From Pseudoalteromonas rubra (GTDB taxonomy: Bacteria; Pseudomonadota; Gammaproteobacteria; Enterobacterales; Alteromonadaceae): a DNA stretch of 64,000 nucleotides. Positions 35,981-45,408 of this stretch are shown here, in pieces. The DNA is taken from contig NZ_PNCI01000007.1 in the NCBI RefSeq assembly GCF_005887095.1, forward strand, positions 62,001-126,000, read 5' to 3'. How positions within the stretch are numbered: position 1 is the first letter of the stretch; each line of letters begins with the position of its first letter. Below the pieces are notes generated by a model, which was not told the origin of the DNA, made no database searches, and saw only the letters and a program-made list of their open reading frames with translations. Both the position numbers and the translations under genes were made by a program.

Positions 35981-36763
35981 GTGAAATTAGATATTTTTCA
36001 GGTTGATGCGTTTGCATCAGCGGTGTTTGAAGGTAATCCAGCAGCCGTGTGTCCTCTGCCAAGCTGGCTGCCTGACGACCTGCTGCAAAAAATAGCGGAA
36101 GAAAATAACCTATCGGAAACTGCGTTTTTTGTCTCTGCAGAAAACACCTACCAGCTGCGCTGGTTTACACCAAAAGGTGAAGTAGACTTGTGTGGTCATG
36201 CAACCCTGGCGACTGCCCACGTTTTGTTTACTCATTTAGGTTTTCATGATCAAACTGTTCAATTCCAAACGCGAAGCGGCTTACTCTCGGTGACTAAGTT
36301 GCCTGAGGGATACAGTATGGACTTCCCCGCTACACCTCCACACCCTGTTGACCCCCCTGAGAATATACTAGTAGGCTTGGGAGTTTCCAGCGTTGAAGCT
36401 GTATTGGCTGGGTTCGATTACCTTGTCGTACTAAGCCATGAGTCTGAAGTTAAAGCGGTATCGCCTGACTTTGAGAAGCTAGCTCAGCTTGATTTACGTG
36501 GCGTTGTTGTTACTGCGCGTGGAGACTCCGTTGATTTTGTCAGTCGCTGTTTCTATCCAAAACTGCGGGTGAATGAAGATCCCGTTACGGGCTCAGCTCA
36601 TTGCCAGCTGGCACCTTACTGGTGTGAGCGACTAGACAAAAATAAACTGACAGCACAGCAGTTATCTGAACGAACCGGGAAGATAAAGTGTACGCTTGTC
36701 GAAGGCAGAGTAATACTTGAAGGCAATGCTGTAGATTATTTGCAGGGTCAAATTTCTATCTAA
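35981..36763 (+). CDS. PhzF family isomerase
   Basis: 260 residues from the GTG at 35981 (then KLDIFQVDAFASAVFEGNPA, the standard family beginning). An ATG at 35939 would add 14 unrelated residues. Catalytic Glu in ENNLSETAFFV, and the conserved GEVDLCGHATLATAHVLF and NEDPVTGSAHCQLAPYW. PhzF-like proteins are mostly uncharacterised epimerases/isomerases. No other phenazine genes are present, so phenazine synthesis is not implied. Confidence 0.9.
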   Translation: MKLDIFQVDAFASAVFEGNPAAVCPLPSWLPDDLLQKIAEENNLSETAFFVSAENTYQLRWFTPKGEVDLCGHATLATAHVLFTHLGFHDQTVQFQTRSGLLSVTKLPEGYSMDFPATPPHPVDPPENILVGLGVSSVEAVLAGFDYLVVLSHESEVKAVSPDFEKLAQLDLRGVVVTARGDSVDFVSRCFYPKLRVNEDPVTGSAHCQLAPYWCERLDKNKLTAQQLSERTGKIKCTLVEGRVILEGNAVDYLQGQISI

Positions 36764-36790
36764 ACACGACTGAAAGTGGTTCATACAAGC

Positions 36791-36820
36791 AAAAAAGGGA
36801 GTAGCATTCCCCTCCCTTTT
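36791..36820. terminator. Bidirectional terminator between phzF-like gene and miaE
   Basis: AAAAGGGAG / CTCCCTTTT, 9-bp stem with 10-nt loop and A/T runs on both sides. Confidence 0.75.
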
Positions 36821-36879
36821 AAACTTTGCAATCAATTTAACATAATGAAATATGAGGTTTTTACCTTAATTCTATACAA

Positions 36880-37452
36880 TTAATGCAATGCGGCGGTAAA
36901 TGGAATACTTTCGCAGATCTCGGCTTCTGCAATCAGTATTTCTTCCAGGCGTGCGTCGATCACAGCTTTGTCAAAGTACTCATAGCCAAGTTCAACAAAC
37001 AGGTTTTTGTGTTTTTCTTCCGATTTGGCTATGGTCACGTAAAAGTCTTTTTCTTTGCCTTCTGGTAAGGCTTCCGCAACCAGTGAAAAGCGCTCATGGC
37101 CTCGGGCCTCAATAACCGCAGCAACTAACAAGCGGTCAATTAAAAACTCATCTGAGCCCTGACGAAATAGTGCGCGCATTTTTTTAATATAGGGATCTGC
37201 TTTATCGTTGCCCAAAGTCACCTGGCGATCAGTCAGTAATTTAAGCACTTGCTTGAAGTGGATCATCTCTTCAATAGCAAGGTCTGCCATTGCTTTAACG
37301 AGTTTAATTCGATCCGGATAATGGCTCAACATTGACATGGCCATACCGGAAGCTTTTTTCTCTGCCGCAGCGTGATCCTGTAAAAAGGTATCAAACTCGG
37401 CCATGACTTTATGCGTCCACTCAAAGGGCGTGTGAAATTTTAGTTCAAACAT
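36880..37452 (-). CDS. miaE: tRNA-(ms2io6A37) hydroxylase
   Basis: Diiron monooxygenase of 190 residues that hydroxylates the isopentenyl group of ms2i6A37 in tRNAs reading UNN codons. Signatures are the N-terminal FHTPFEWTHKVMAEFDTFLQDHAAAEKKASG and the metal ligands in LAIEEMIHFKQVL, IEARGHERFSLV and SEEKHKNLFVEL. The length is a little shorter than some homologues. Confidence 0.93.
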   Translation of the reverse strand: MFELKFHTPFEWTHKVMAEFDTFLQDHAAAEKKASGMAMSMLSHYPDRIKLVKAMADLAIEEMIHFKQVLKLLTDRQVTLGNDKADPYIKKMRALFRQGSDEFLIDRLLVAAVIEARGHERFSLVAEALPEGKEKDFYVTIAKSEEKHKNLFVELGYEYFDKAVIDARLEEILIAEAEICESIPFTAALH

Positions 37453-37591
37453 CTGTTATTTATTCTGCTATGAATTTTCTGGGTATTTTACCCAAGAACG
37501 GCTGCAATATCCAAACTTGGAGGATGGGCCCTGCTCTTGGGTATTCTCAATACCTGCGACACTAGTATCGGACATTTTTGCGACACAACTA

Positions 37592-37753
37592 ATACCAATT
37601 TGCTTAATTAAGTGTTCTATTTTGAGGCGAGAAAATAGGGTCGATAACAAGGCAAAAATTTTGCTATTTAGTTGTTCTAAATGAGAAATTTTTAACGCCG
37701 TTAGCGCCCTATTTGCTCCTTCAAATAGAACAGGTATTAAGTGAAATTGGTAT
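37592..37753. repeat. MITE-like element with ATACCAATT inverted ends
   Basis: 162 bp with imperfect terminal inverted repeats of about 33 bp: ATACCAATTTGCTTAATTAA then GTGTTCTATTTTGA at the left, and the complement of ATACCAATTTCACTTAATAC then CTGTTCTATTTGA at the right. The interior has no coding capacity. No clear target duplication. From memory, such ATACCAATT-ended repeats are widespread in Pseudoalteromonas intergenic DNA. The right end overlaps the last codons of the sulfotransferase gene. Confidence 0.8.
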
Positions 37754-38390
37754 AAGCCGTGCTATACAGCAGGCTGTCTCTGTCTGCTTTTCCGTTTCTG
37801 GTAGATTCTACTTTCAGTGGATGATCAATCTGCTTCCACGCTGTCACTTTTCCTCCCTGATTAAGGTTTGGCATGGTACTCGCCAAATCAGTATGAATAT
37901 CCAGAAAGTCCGTCAGTGTTTGTAAGCTATCTGGTTGAGCTACATCCAGGATCAGGTATGTTTGCTGAGAACGCTCTAAAAAACTCAGACAATCTGCGCG
38001 GTGCTTGTGATAGCTCTCTATCAGGTACTGATCGCATTCGAGATTATCTGCGCTTAAGTGTTCAAAGGTATCAAAGTAGCAACGTTTCAAGGTGTCATTG
38101 AAGCCGCCCTGCTGGGTTTCCAGCCTGGGTAACATACGGGTTAGTAAGCGCCGTATTGAGGGAACCCAGCTTGACATGGCCCTGTCCAGATAAACAAAGC
38201 GGCTGTTTGGGTACAGTTCTGACAGTGTTTCGTAGTCATTGAATATAGGGGTATCAGCTATAACCTGAGCTTGAGAAAAGGTTTCTCGGGTGTAAGCTGT
38301 GTGTGCTGTTTTAAAACCCAATTCTAAAAAAGCAGCACACACACTGGTTGTACCGGTTCTTGGTAATCCGGTAATAAAGATTTTTTCCAT
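37737..38390 (-). CDS. Sulfotransferase family protein
   Basis: 217 residues with the PAPS-binding P-loop at the N-terminus (FITGLPRTGTTSVCAAFLELG) and the 3'-phosphate-binding region NSRFVYLDRAMSSWVPSIRR (about 63-82). The catalytic role and acceptor are unknown. Oddity: the last six codons (AYTNFT and stop) lie inside the terminal repeat of a MITE-like element, so the original C-terminus may have been replaced. It is followed upstream on the same strand by a MAPEG gene, 3 bp apart. Confidence 0.82.
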   Translation of the reverse strand: MEKIFITGLPRTGTTSVCAAFLELGFKTAHTAYTRETFSQAQVIADTPIFNDYETLSELYPNSRFVYLDRAMSSWVPSIRRLLTRMLPRLETQQGGFNDTLKRCYFDTFEHLSADNLECDQYLIESYHKHRADCLSFLERSQQTYLILDVAQPDSLQTLTDFLDIHTDLASTMPNLNQGGKVTAWKQIDHPLKVESTRNGKADRDSLLYSTAYTNFT

Positions 38391-38393
38391 TAA

Positions 38394-38768
38394 TCAAATA
38401 AAATAACAGTAAATATTAATAATCGACAGTGCCAGCAGCGACAAAAAGCTCAATGCCATACCCAAAACACGTAGCTTCAGGTTAGCCATATTCAGCGCGA
38501 ATGAGTGTAAAATACGGCCGATTAAGTAAGTGCTGCCCGTAATGTATAGCCAAATTGCCTGACCACCTTGAAATTCCAAAGCAAATAACAGTATCAATAG
38601 TAAAGGCGTATATTCCATGAAGTTGCCATGGGCGCGGATCGCTCGCTCTAAGGCAGGGTTACCACCATCTCCTAGCGCAACTTTGTGTTTGTGACGTAAA
38701 CATATGATATCAAAACTGAGTTTGATATAAAAAAGCGTAAATATGGCAGCAAAAAATCCTGTTATCAT
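38394..38768 (-). CDS. MAPEG family membrane protein
   Basis: 124 residues, four predicted membrane helices. Conserved MAPEG features are LRHKHKVALGDGGNPALERAIRAHGNFMEYTPLLLILL, ending in helices 3 and 4. The family includes microsomal glutathione transferases. Bacterial members are mostly uncharacterised. It is immediately upstream of the sulfotransferase gene and probably co-transcribed. Confidence 0.9.
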   Translation of the reverse strand: MITGFFAAIFTLFYIKLSFDIICLRHKHKVALGDGGNPALERAIRAHGNFMEYTPLLLILLFALEFQGGQAIWLYITGSTYLIGRILHSFALNMANLKLRVLGMALSFLSLLALSIINIYCYFI

Positions 38769-38816
38769 GACGCAGACCTACTTGTAAGTATTATAAGTAG
38801 GTCCAGTATAGAGAGT

Positions 38817-39515
38817 TTATTCAATAAAATACACAGCATACACTTCGGCAGTCAGTGTTGTATCTCCAGTGTTATAGGCCTGACTGACATCCATCGACTC
38901 TGCCGCCATCATTTTGCCACGGGCATAAGGCTGTACGGGCACATTCATGGGCGAAAATGATACCGAATATAATCGACCCAGCTCAACATCAAAGTCATCT
39001 GCAAGCTCTCTGGCTGCCGCCTTAGCCTCTTCAATAGCAGACTTTTTAAGCTTTTTCATGTACTCAGCTTTGTCTTCAACAACAAATTCCGTGTTATTAA
39101 ATTGATTAATACCGCTGTCTACAAAGGCCTGAAGCAAGTTTGGGTATTCAGCCAAATCTTTTAGTTTTACCGTCAGGCTGCGACTGACTCTGAAGCCATC
39201 AAACTCTTCTTCATTGTTACTGCGATTGTAGCGTGTCTGACGATGCACATTAAGCTGCTCCGCATGGATATCATTGGTCTTGATATCGAAATCTCTGGCT
39301 ATCTGAATCGCCTTGGCCATGATTTGATCAACATTAGCTTTTGCATCTGGTAATGACTTGTGCTTTTCAGTTATCGCAACACGAATAATGGCTGCGTCAG
39401 GCTGTACTTCTACAGAAGACATTCCTTTGACATACAAGTGTGGACCTTCGGGCAAACTGCCTGCTTGTGCGCCGGTACTGAGCGCAAAAATTGCGGCGGC
39501 TAAAAGTGAGCGCAT
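38817..39515 (-). CDS. SIMPL domain (DUF541) periplasmic protein
   Basis: 232 residues with a signal peptide (MRSLLAAAIFALSTGAQA). The SIMPL pattern is clear: SVEVQPDAAIIRVAITEKHKS, VHRQTRYNR, DGFRVSRSLTVKLKDLA and SAIEEAKAAARELADDFDVELG. AAGGAGG ribosome binding site. Homologues (E. coli YggE) lower oxidative stress by an unknown mechanism. Confidence 0.9.
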   Translation of the reverse strand: MRSLLAAAIFALSTGAQAGSLPEGPHLYVKGMSSVEVQPDAAIIRVAITEKHKSLPDAKANVDQIMAKAIQIARDFDIKTNDIHAEQLNVHRQTRYNRSNNEEEFDGFRVSRSLTVKLKDLAEYPNLLQAFVDSGINQFNNTEFVVEDKAEYMKKLKKSAIEEAKAAARELADDFDVELGRLYSVSFSPMNVPVQPYARGKMMAAESMDVSQAYNTGDTTLTAEVYAVYFIE

Positions 39516-39606
39516 GGACGCCTCCTTACTTTAATCAAATGAGATAATGTGGTGTTGAAATTATAACACCACAACAGATGCGCCAATTAAAGCACAAGTT
39601 TGTTAA

Positions 39607-40422
39607 TCAATGCTGAATGTTATACGCTTTGTGTAAAGAGCGAAGAATAAAGGGTTCCTCTTGCTCAAAGAACAATCCTGTGTGGGCGATGAGTATCGCT
39701 TGCTGTAAATCGGGTCTTTCAAGTGCTGATTGAAACAGGCCGATTGCTTTGCGGCCCTCGTCTGACTTTGCACACGCTATGTAGCCAAAAATAGTCAAAC
39801 CAGCCTCTTCTATGGCATGAAAACTATATCTGTTGAGGGCCTGTGCAGAAGGATGTTCAGTAATAAAGACCGAGCTGTACTCTATTATCCCGTCCAGCTT
39901 GCCCTGGCTCAGCATCGTCCTGAGCCGATAAGCACTTTGATTGCCTTGTGCTACCCAAAAAGCTGATTGGTTCGAAGCGATAAAATTGTCAATTTCCAGG
40001 CCATAAGAACGGCCCTCCGACACCCCAATATTCAGGCCCATTCTGACAATGGTGCCCAGAGAAATGGTATCGGGAATATTTGGTTGATCCTTGAGTATTA
40101 AACGGTTGGCAGGAAATGACATTAACGGATAAGGCGTAAACAACGCCATGGTCTCTCGCTTAGGCGTCTTAACTTTGTTGTACAGGCACGCTTTTGGATT
40201 ACGAACGAGTTCTCGCCACTCTCTTTTGCGGCTGGCTGGCATAAAGGTCAGAACTAACTTTCCCTGAAGTGTGTGCTCTAGTTGAAGAAGTAGCTGGGTC
40301 CCCAGATCTGCGGGGGCTTTGCGTGAATCTGGAGAGTAGTCTGAAATAATATCTACGTAGATAGGTTCACTCTTTACAAACACAGAAACGAGCAATAAAA
40401 CAGCTAAGATAGCATAGTGCAT
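39607..40422 (-). CDS. Periplasmic binding protein-like (transporter substrate-binding domain)
   Basis: 271 residues with a signal peptide (YAILAVLLLVSVFVKS). The body resembles orphan family 3 binding proteins: YVDIISDYSPDSRKAPADLGTQLL, LTFMPASRKREWRELV, IVRMGLNIGVSEGRSYGLEID and MLSQGKLDGIIEYSSVF. No transport genes nearby. Ligand unknown. Confidence 0.75.
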   Translation of the reverse strand: MHYAILAVLLLVSVFVKSEPIYVDIISDYSPDSRKAPADLGTQLLLQLEHTLQGKLVLTFMPASRKREWRELVRNPKACLYNKVKTPKRETMALFTPYPLMSFPANRLILKDQPNIPDTISLGTIVRMGLNIGVSEGRSYGLEIDNFIASNQSAFWVAQGNQSAYRLRTMLSQGKLDGIIEYSSVFITEHPSAQALNRYSFHAIEEAGLTIFGYIACAKSDEGRKAIGLFQSALERPDLQQAILIAHTGLFFEQEEPFILRSLHKAYNIQH

Positions 40423-40694
40423 TCAGTTCACCTAACTCGCACATCTATGCAAAGCCGGTTTTGCTGGGATCCTACTACAGAGCAAAATGGGGTCGGATTG
40501 CACAGACTCTCTATATCAGTGCTCCATGCACAGCCAAACGCTACATGCAGAGCGCTTAATACTAGTATTAAGTGTGGCCTAAAAAGAGTAAATCTGCCAA
40601 GGCAATTTAAATAACGAAATCAATGTGAATGAGTACTTTTGGTGGGGGTAGTAAAGGTGATACTATCTTGACTTTTACAATAACCCGGTTGATT

Positions 40695-41039
40695 ATGATG
40701 CAAAAATGTCTGTTTTTATGGCTACCACTTTTATTTGTAAACGCGCTTGCGTGGGCTGCTCCAACAATTCACACTTCGAACACTTACGTGCTAAATCTGC
40801 AAGTTTTCTCGAATGCACACCCACACACATCAAAAGATCATACATTATTTAAGTTACAATCCAGTCCTGGGTCTACTTGCGAAGCCGTTTACTTTCCCAG
40901 TTCTGAAAACGCTGTTTTATCTATAGTAATGTCTGCTCATGCTCGTGAAAAGATGGTAAGAGTTTCTTACATTACTGACGGACAGTATCTTCTCAACAAC
41001 AATAAATACTGTCGTTTGACGAATGTGTTAGAACCATAG
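40695..41039 (+). CDS. Small secreted hypothetical protein
   Basis: 114 residues from the ATG at 40695 (MMQKCLFLWLPLLFVNALAWAAP), giving a signal peptide cleaved near residue 21. The mature part of about 93 residues contains two cysteines (SSPGSTCEAV and NKYCRL) that could form a disulfide. An earlier in-frame ATG at 40629 would bury the signal peptide. Not recognised. It ends at the bidirectional terminator shared with malic enzyme. Confidence 0.6.
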   Translation: MMQKCLFLWLPLLFVNALAWAAPTIHTSNTYVLNLQVFSNAHPHTSKDHTLFKLQSSPGSTCEAVYFPSSENAVLSIVMSAHAREKMVRVSYITDGQYLLNNNKYCRLTNVLEP

Positions 41040-41041
41040 TT

Positions 41042-41072
41042 AAAAGGCGCGAACATACATATCGCGCCTTTT
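41042..41072. terminator. Bidirectional terminator
   Basis: AAAAGGCGCGA / TCGCGCCTTTT, 11-bp stem with a 9-nt loop, between the small secreted protein gene and malic enzyme. Confidence 0.85.
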
Positions 41073-41078
41073 ACCTAG

Positions 41079-42773
41079 TTACACACTACAACGCTTGTAG
41101 TTGCGGTACTCTGGTAACCAGTAATTTTTCTCAATGGCTGCCCAGATTAGGTCTTCCGGCATCTCCAGCGCAACGCCCTCTTCCATCGCTTTCTTAGCCA
41201 CAGCAAATGCAATCCGTTTGCTCAAAGGTTCAATTTCAACCAGTGAAGGAAGCAAACTGCCTTTACCTGTATTAGCCCAGGGTGAAGACTCTGCAAGTGT
41301 TTCACTGGCAATCATCAGCATAGACTCTGTGATGCGTGAGGCCTTAGCTGCCAATACGCCCAGTCCAATGCCCGGGAAAATGTAGCTGTTGTTACACTGC
41401 GGAATCGTAAAGGTTTGACCGTTAAACTCGACAGGCTCAAACGGACTACCTGTTGCGACGATTGCCTGACCTTCAGTCCACTCAATCACATCTTTTGGAT
41501 GTGCCTCAACCTGACGCGACGGGTTGCTTAGAGGGAAGATAATAGGACGTTCACACCCAGAGTGCATCGCTTTAATAACCTGCTCGGTGAATAAACCAGG
41601 CTGACCGGATACGCCGATCAGAATATCTGGCTGAGCGCAGTGCATCACATCAAGTAAAGACGCAAATTCACCACTGAAGTTCCAGTTTTCAAGCGCCGAT
41701 TTTGATTGAATCAATGCTGCCTGGAAGTCGCGTAATCCTTCCATGCCTTCGGTCAGAAGACCATAACGATCGACCATGAATATCTGGCTACGAGCTTGCT
41801 CGTCAGAAATACCTTCGGATACCATTTGTGCAATGATCTGTTCTGCAATACCACAGCCGGCAGAACCCGCTCCAACAAACACCACCTTTTGCTCAGATAA
41901 CTTTGTACCTTTAACGCGGCAAGCCGCCAACAAAGAGCCAACGGTAACTGAGGCAGTACCTTGTATATCATCGTTGAAACAGCAAATTTCGTCACGATAG
42001 CGGCCCAACAAAGGCATTGCATTGGGTTGGGCAAAGTCTTCAAACTGGAGTAAAACGTTTGGCCAGCGACGCTTAACGGCTTTGATAAACAAGTCTAAAA
42101 ACTCGTCGTATTCGTCCTGAGAAATACGTTTATGACGTGCGCCCATATACATGGGGTCATTCAGTAACTTTTCGTTGTTTGTGCCTACATCGAGCATTAC
42201 CGGTAAGGTGTATGCTGGGCTGATCCCGCCACATACAGTGTATAATGCAAGCTTACCGATTGGGATACCCATTCCACCGATCCCCTGGTCACCCAGACCC
42301 AGAATACGCTCACCGTCGGTCACTACGATAACCTTAACCTTATTTTTGGTCGCGTTACGCAGAATATCGTCAATTTGATGGCGTTCTTCGTAAGAAATGA
42401 ATAAACCACGTGAGCTGCGGTAAATGTCGGAAAACTTTTCGCATGCATCGCCTACCGTTGGGGTGTAAATGATAGGCATCATTTCTTCCAGGTGATCACG
42501 TACAAGACGATAATACAGGGTTTCGTTGTTGTCCTGTATAGCACGCAAATAAATATGCTTGTTAAGGTTGTCGCTGAAACTTGAGAACTGCTGATAACAG
42601 CGTTCGACCTGCTCTTCTATGGTTTCAAAACGGGGAGGTACGAGACCCGTGAGGTTAAAGTTCTCTCGTTCGCGCTGACTAAATGCACTGCCCTTATTTA
42701 ATAGCGGAGTTTCTAAAAGCGTTGGGCCAGAGTATGGAATGTAGAGATAATTGGGATCGGATTGTTTAGTCAT
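41079..42773 (-). CDS. maeA: NAD-dependent malic enzyme
   Basis: 564 residues, the long (eukaryote-like, E. coli SfcA/MaeA) form, converting malate to pyruvate and CO2. [15 protein letters not shown], the catalytic [26 protein letters not shown] region, the NAD motif [16 protein letters not shown] and [15 protein letters not shown] are intact. Single gene with its own terminator. Confidence 0.95.
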   Translation of the reverse strand: MTKQSDPNYLYIPYSGPTLLETPLLNKGSAFSQRERENFNLTGLVPPRFETIEEQVERCYQQFSSFSDNLNKHIYLRAIQDNNETLYYRLVRDHLEEMMPIIYTPTVGDACEKFSDIYRSSRGLFISYEERHQIDDILRNATKNKVKVIVVTDGERILGLGDQGIGGMGIPIGKLALYTVCGGISPAYTLPVMLDVGTNNEKLLNDPMYMGARHKRISQDEYDEFLDLFIKAVKRRWPNVLLQFEDFAQPNAMPLLGRYRDEICCFNDDIQGTASVTVGSLLAACRVKGTKLSEQKVVFVGAGSAGCGIAEQIIAQMVSEGISDEQARSQIFMVDRYGLLTEGMEGLRDFQAALIQSKSALENWNFSGEFASLLDVMHCAQPDILIGVSGQPGLFTEQVIKAMHSGCERPIIFPLSNPSRQVEAHPKDVIEWTEGQAIVATGSPFEPVEFNGQTFTIPQCNNSYIFPGIGLGVLAAKASRITESMLMIASETLAESSPWANTGKGSLLPSLVEIEPLSKRIAFAVAKKAMEEGVALEMPEDLIWAAIEKNYWLPEYRNYKRCSV

Positions 42774-42865
42774 ATTTACAAGCTGTGACTCGTTAAATTA
42801 AGTACAAAGAATTATTATTGCGCAAATGCATTAAAATTCAATGAATTTTAAGCATGTCAGACCAA

Positions 42866-42912
42866 TAAAAAACGGCTCTGTTCAGGCATGGTCAATGCGT
42901 AAACAGAGCCGT
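42866..42912 (-). terminator. Terminator of the gamma-glutamyltransferase gene
   Basis: On the minus strand, ACGGCTCTGTT / AACAGAGCCGTT, a 19-nt loop, then a T-run. It lies 35 bp past the ggt stop. Confidence 0.7.
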
Positions 42913-42946
42913 ACATTATACGGTAATTCGATCTTAAGCGCCAAAC

Positions 42947-44710
42947 TTACTCGCTGGATTCTCCCATTGCTGCGCCTTCCCTACGTGGGTCGGCGCCCCC
43001 CAATAACAGATCTTCTGTTACTGCGATGGCGTGAATACCCGAATTAAGGTCTCGGACTCTCACAGTATGCCCCTTTGCTTCCAAAAGCGGCTTTAACTTG
43101 ACCACCTCGGTACCTTTTTCAAGCGTGGTGTATTGGTTGCGGTTTGTCACCTTTGGCAGGTCAATAGCTTGCTGCGGTGACATGCCCCAATCAAGTACGC
43201 CAATCACGGTTTGTGCCACATAATTGATGATGCGACTGCCACCCGGTGAGCCAACAACAAGTTTCAATGAGCCATCCTTGTTGAATACCATGACAGGGGA
43301 CATTGAGCTGCGTGGACGCTTGTTAGCTTCCACTCTGTTCGCAACCCAAAGATCACCAATTTTCGGAGACAACGCGAAGTCGGTCAGTTGGTTGTTTAAC
43401 AGGTATCCGTTGACCATGACGGTTGAGCCAAAGGCCATTTCAATCGAAGAAGTCATAGAAACCGCATTGCCCTGTGCATCCACTATCGATAAGTGTGTGG
43501 TTGATGGCAACTCGTAGCTGTTGTCCTGAGCATAAGCCAGCTTACCCATACTAGGGTCTCCAATGGGAACCTCTTTATTGTCTTTATCCGTGATAAGTGC
43601 GGCTCTTTGCTTTAGATAAGCAGGATTCAGCAAACCCTGTGTTGGCACTTCTACAAAGTCAGGATCGGCAATATAATAGTTACGATCAGCAAAAGCCAAT
43701 CGAGAAGCCTGAGTAAATAAATGGAGGGCTTCTGGGTCGTTTGGCTTATATTGACTAAGCTTCTTACCCTCGAGCAGTTTTAGGATCTGCAAAACGGCAA
43801 TCCCGCCACTGCTTGGTGGAGCCATTGAGCACACCCGGTAACTGTGGTAGATGGTACAAATGGGAGCACGCTCTTTACTGTGGTAGCTTTTAAGATCAGA
43901 TAATGACAATACACCCGGCGCAATCGCCGATTTTTGGACTGCGCGCACTATGTCATCGGCATTTTTACCTTCGTAAAACCCTTTCAAGCCAAACTCTGCA
44001 ATCTCTCGGTATAATCTCGCAAGTTTTGGGTTCTTTAACAAAGTACCGGCTTCCAGAGCTTTTCCTTCAGGATAAAAATATTCTTTGGCTGGGGATAACT
44101 TGGTCAACCCCGGGTTAAGCTCTTTTTCCAACAGCATATGAAGTCGTGGAGAAACCAAAAAGCCCTTTTCTGCAAGCTCTATTGCAGGCTTAAACAGATG
44201 GCGCCACTTCAATTTACCGTATTTATCATGTGCTTGCTTCATTGCATGTAATACACCCGGTGTGCCTACGGAGCGTCCGCCAACAACGGCTTCTATCCAA
44301 CGTACGGGTTTACCTTCCTTGTCCAAGAACAATGAAGGTGCAGCTGCTTTAGGTGCTGTTTCTCGACCATCGAATGTAGTCAGGTATTCATTTTCTTTGT
44401 CGTAGTGAAGGATAAAGGCCCCTCCCCCGATCCCCGAGGATTGGGGTTCAACAAGCGTTAGCACCAGTTGCGCTGCAATGGCGGCATCAATAGCACTGCC
44501 ACCCTGTTGTAACATGAGCTGGCCGGCTTTGCTCGCATGCGCATTGGCTGCAACGACCATATACTTTTTGGCCGTCTTCTCTTTTTTTAGCTGCAAACCG
44601 GTTGCAGCTTCGGGCTCTCTGACTTCTCTGGTGTTATTGTCTAGGGCTAAAGAAGTGAATGGTATGGCGGCGCCAAGCGCCAGTGCGGCAAGTGATAGGC
44701 GATATTTCAT
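42947..44710 (-). CDS. ggt: Gamma-glutamyltransferase
   Basis: Periplasmic enzyme that cleaves and transfers the gamma-glutamyl group of glutathione. 587 residues from the ATG at 44710 (MKYRLSLAALALGAAIPFTSLA, a signal peptide). An ATG at 44773 would place 21 residues before it. Signatures are GGSAIDAAIAAQLVLTLVEP, the self-cleavage site with nucleophile Thr in LPSTTHLSIVDAQG (about residue 400), and GSPGGSRIINYVAQTV. It is divergent from the rhombosortase gene. Confidence 0.95.
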   Translation of the reverse strand: MKYRLSLAALALGAAIPFTSLALDNNTREVREPEAATGLQLKKEKTAKKYMVVAANAHASKAGQLMLQQGGSAIDAAIAAQLVLTLVEPQSSGIGGGAFILHYDKENEYLTTFDGRETAPKAAAPSLFLDKEGKPVRWIEAVVGGRSVGTPGVLHAMKQAHDKYGKLKWRHLFKPAIELAEKGFLVSPRLHMLLEKELNPGLTKLSPAKEYFYPEGKALEAGTLLKNPKLARLYREIAEFGLKGFYEGKNADDIVRAVQKSAIAPGVLSLSDLKSYHSKERAPICTIYHSYRVCSMAPPSSGGIAVLQILKLLEGKKLSQYKPNDPEALHLFTQASRLAFADRNYYIADPDFVEVPTQGLLNPAYLKQRAALITDKDNKEVPIGDPSMGKLAYAQDNSYELPSTTHLSIVDAQGNAVSMTSSIEMAFGSTVMVNGYLLNNQLTDFALSPKIGDLWVANRVEANKRPRSSMSPVMVFNKDGSLKLVVGSPGGSRIINYVAQTVIGVLDWGMSPQQAIDLPKVTNRNQYTTLEKGTEVVKLKPLLEAKGHTVRVRDLNSGIHAIAVTEDLLLGGADPRREGAAMGESSE

Positions 44711-44792
44711 AGAGTCTGGAAATTCTTCTGATAGATGATTGGCATCATAAAAGTAAACAGGCACAATATGCAAAAAAATTCTAAGAAATATT

Positions 44793-45365
44793 ATGTTTGA
44801 TCTCCCTTTAGCGCCTCGTTACCTTTTTCCCCCGCTCGTTTTAATGTTCTTTTGTACCTTACTGATGATCCCATCAATCAGGGAAATACTGGTTTTTAAC
44901 CGAGAGCTGATTGACCAGGGCCAGCTATGGCGGATCTGGACCAGTCAGTATGTTCATACCAACTGGATGCATTGGTTACTGAACGTAGTTGGCATCGTGT
45001 TTATCTGGGTACTCCATGCAGAGTACCGCACTCCTAAAGTTTATGCACTTCACCTGTTGATACTTGGATTGTGGACCGGAATCGGGATCTGGTTATTTTG
45101 CCCGGATATTCGTATTTATACTGGACTCAGTGGCCTGTTACACGGCGTTATTGTCTGGGGAGCAGTCAAGGATATAAAAGTGGGCGAAAGAACCGGTATT
45201 CTGTTATTTCTCGGTATTGCTGGCAAGCTGGTGTGGGAACAATACGCTGGCCCCAGTGAAGATGTAGGTCAACTCATTTCGTCTCGTGTTGCCATTGAAT
45301 CACACTTAATTGGTGCCGTCGGAGGGCTGGTACTGGCGATACCTCTGTTGTGGCAGAAAAAGTGA
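44793..45365 (+). CDS. rrtA: Rhombosortase
   Basis: 190-residue rhomboid-type serine protease of the inner membrane with about six helices. The N-terminal HTNWMHWLLNVVG, the catalytic Ser motif YTGLSGLLHGVIVWGAV and His in AIESHLIGAVGG are as in rhombosortases, which process proteins carrying a C-terminal GlyGly-CTERM signal. No protein with such a tail was recognised within this window. Confidence 0.88.
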   Translation: MFDLPLAPRYLFPPLVLMFFCTLLMIPSIREILVFNRELIDQGQLWRIWTSQYVHTNWMHWLLNVVGIVFIWVLHAEYRTPKVYALHLLILGLWTGIGIWLFCPDIRIYTGLSGLLHGVIVWGAVKDIKVGERTGILLFLGIAGKLVWEQYAGPSEDVGQLISSRVAIESHLIGAVGGLVLAIPLLWQKK

Positions 45366-45408
45366 ACGTTGTAACAGCGCAGATCGACAGATCTGCGCTG
45401 TACATTAA

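Noticed and set aside
35981..36763. Phenazine biosynthesis
   Set aside because: PhzF-like proteins occur alone in many bacteria; no other phz gene is present.
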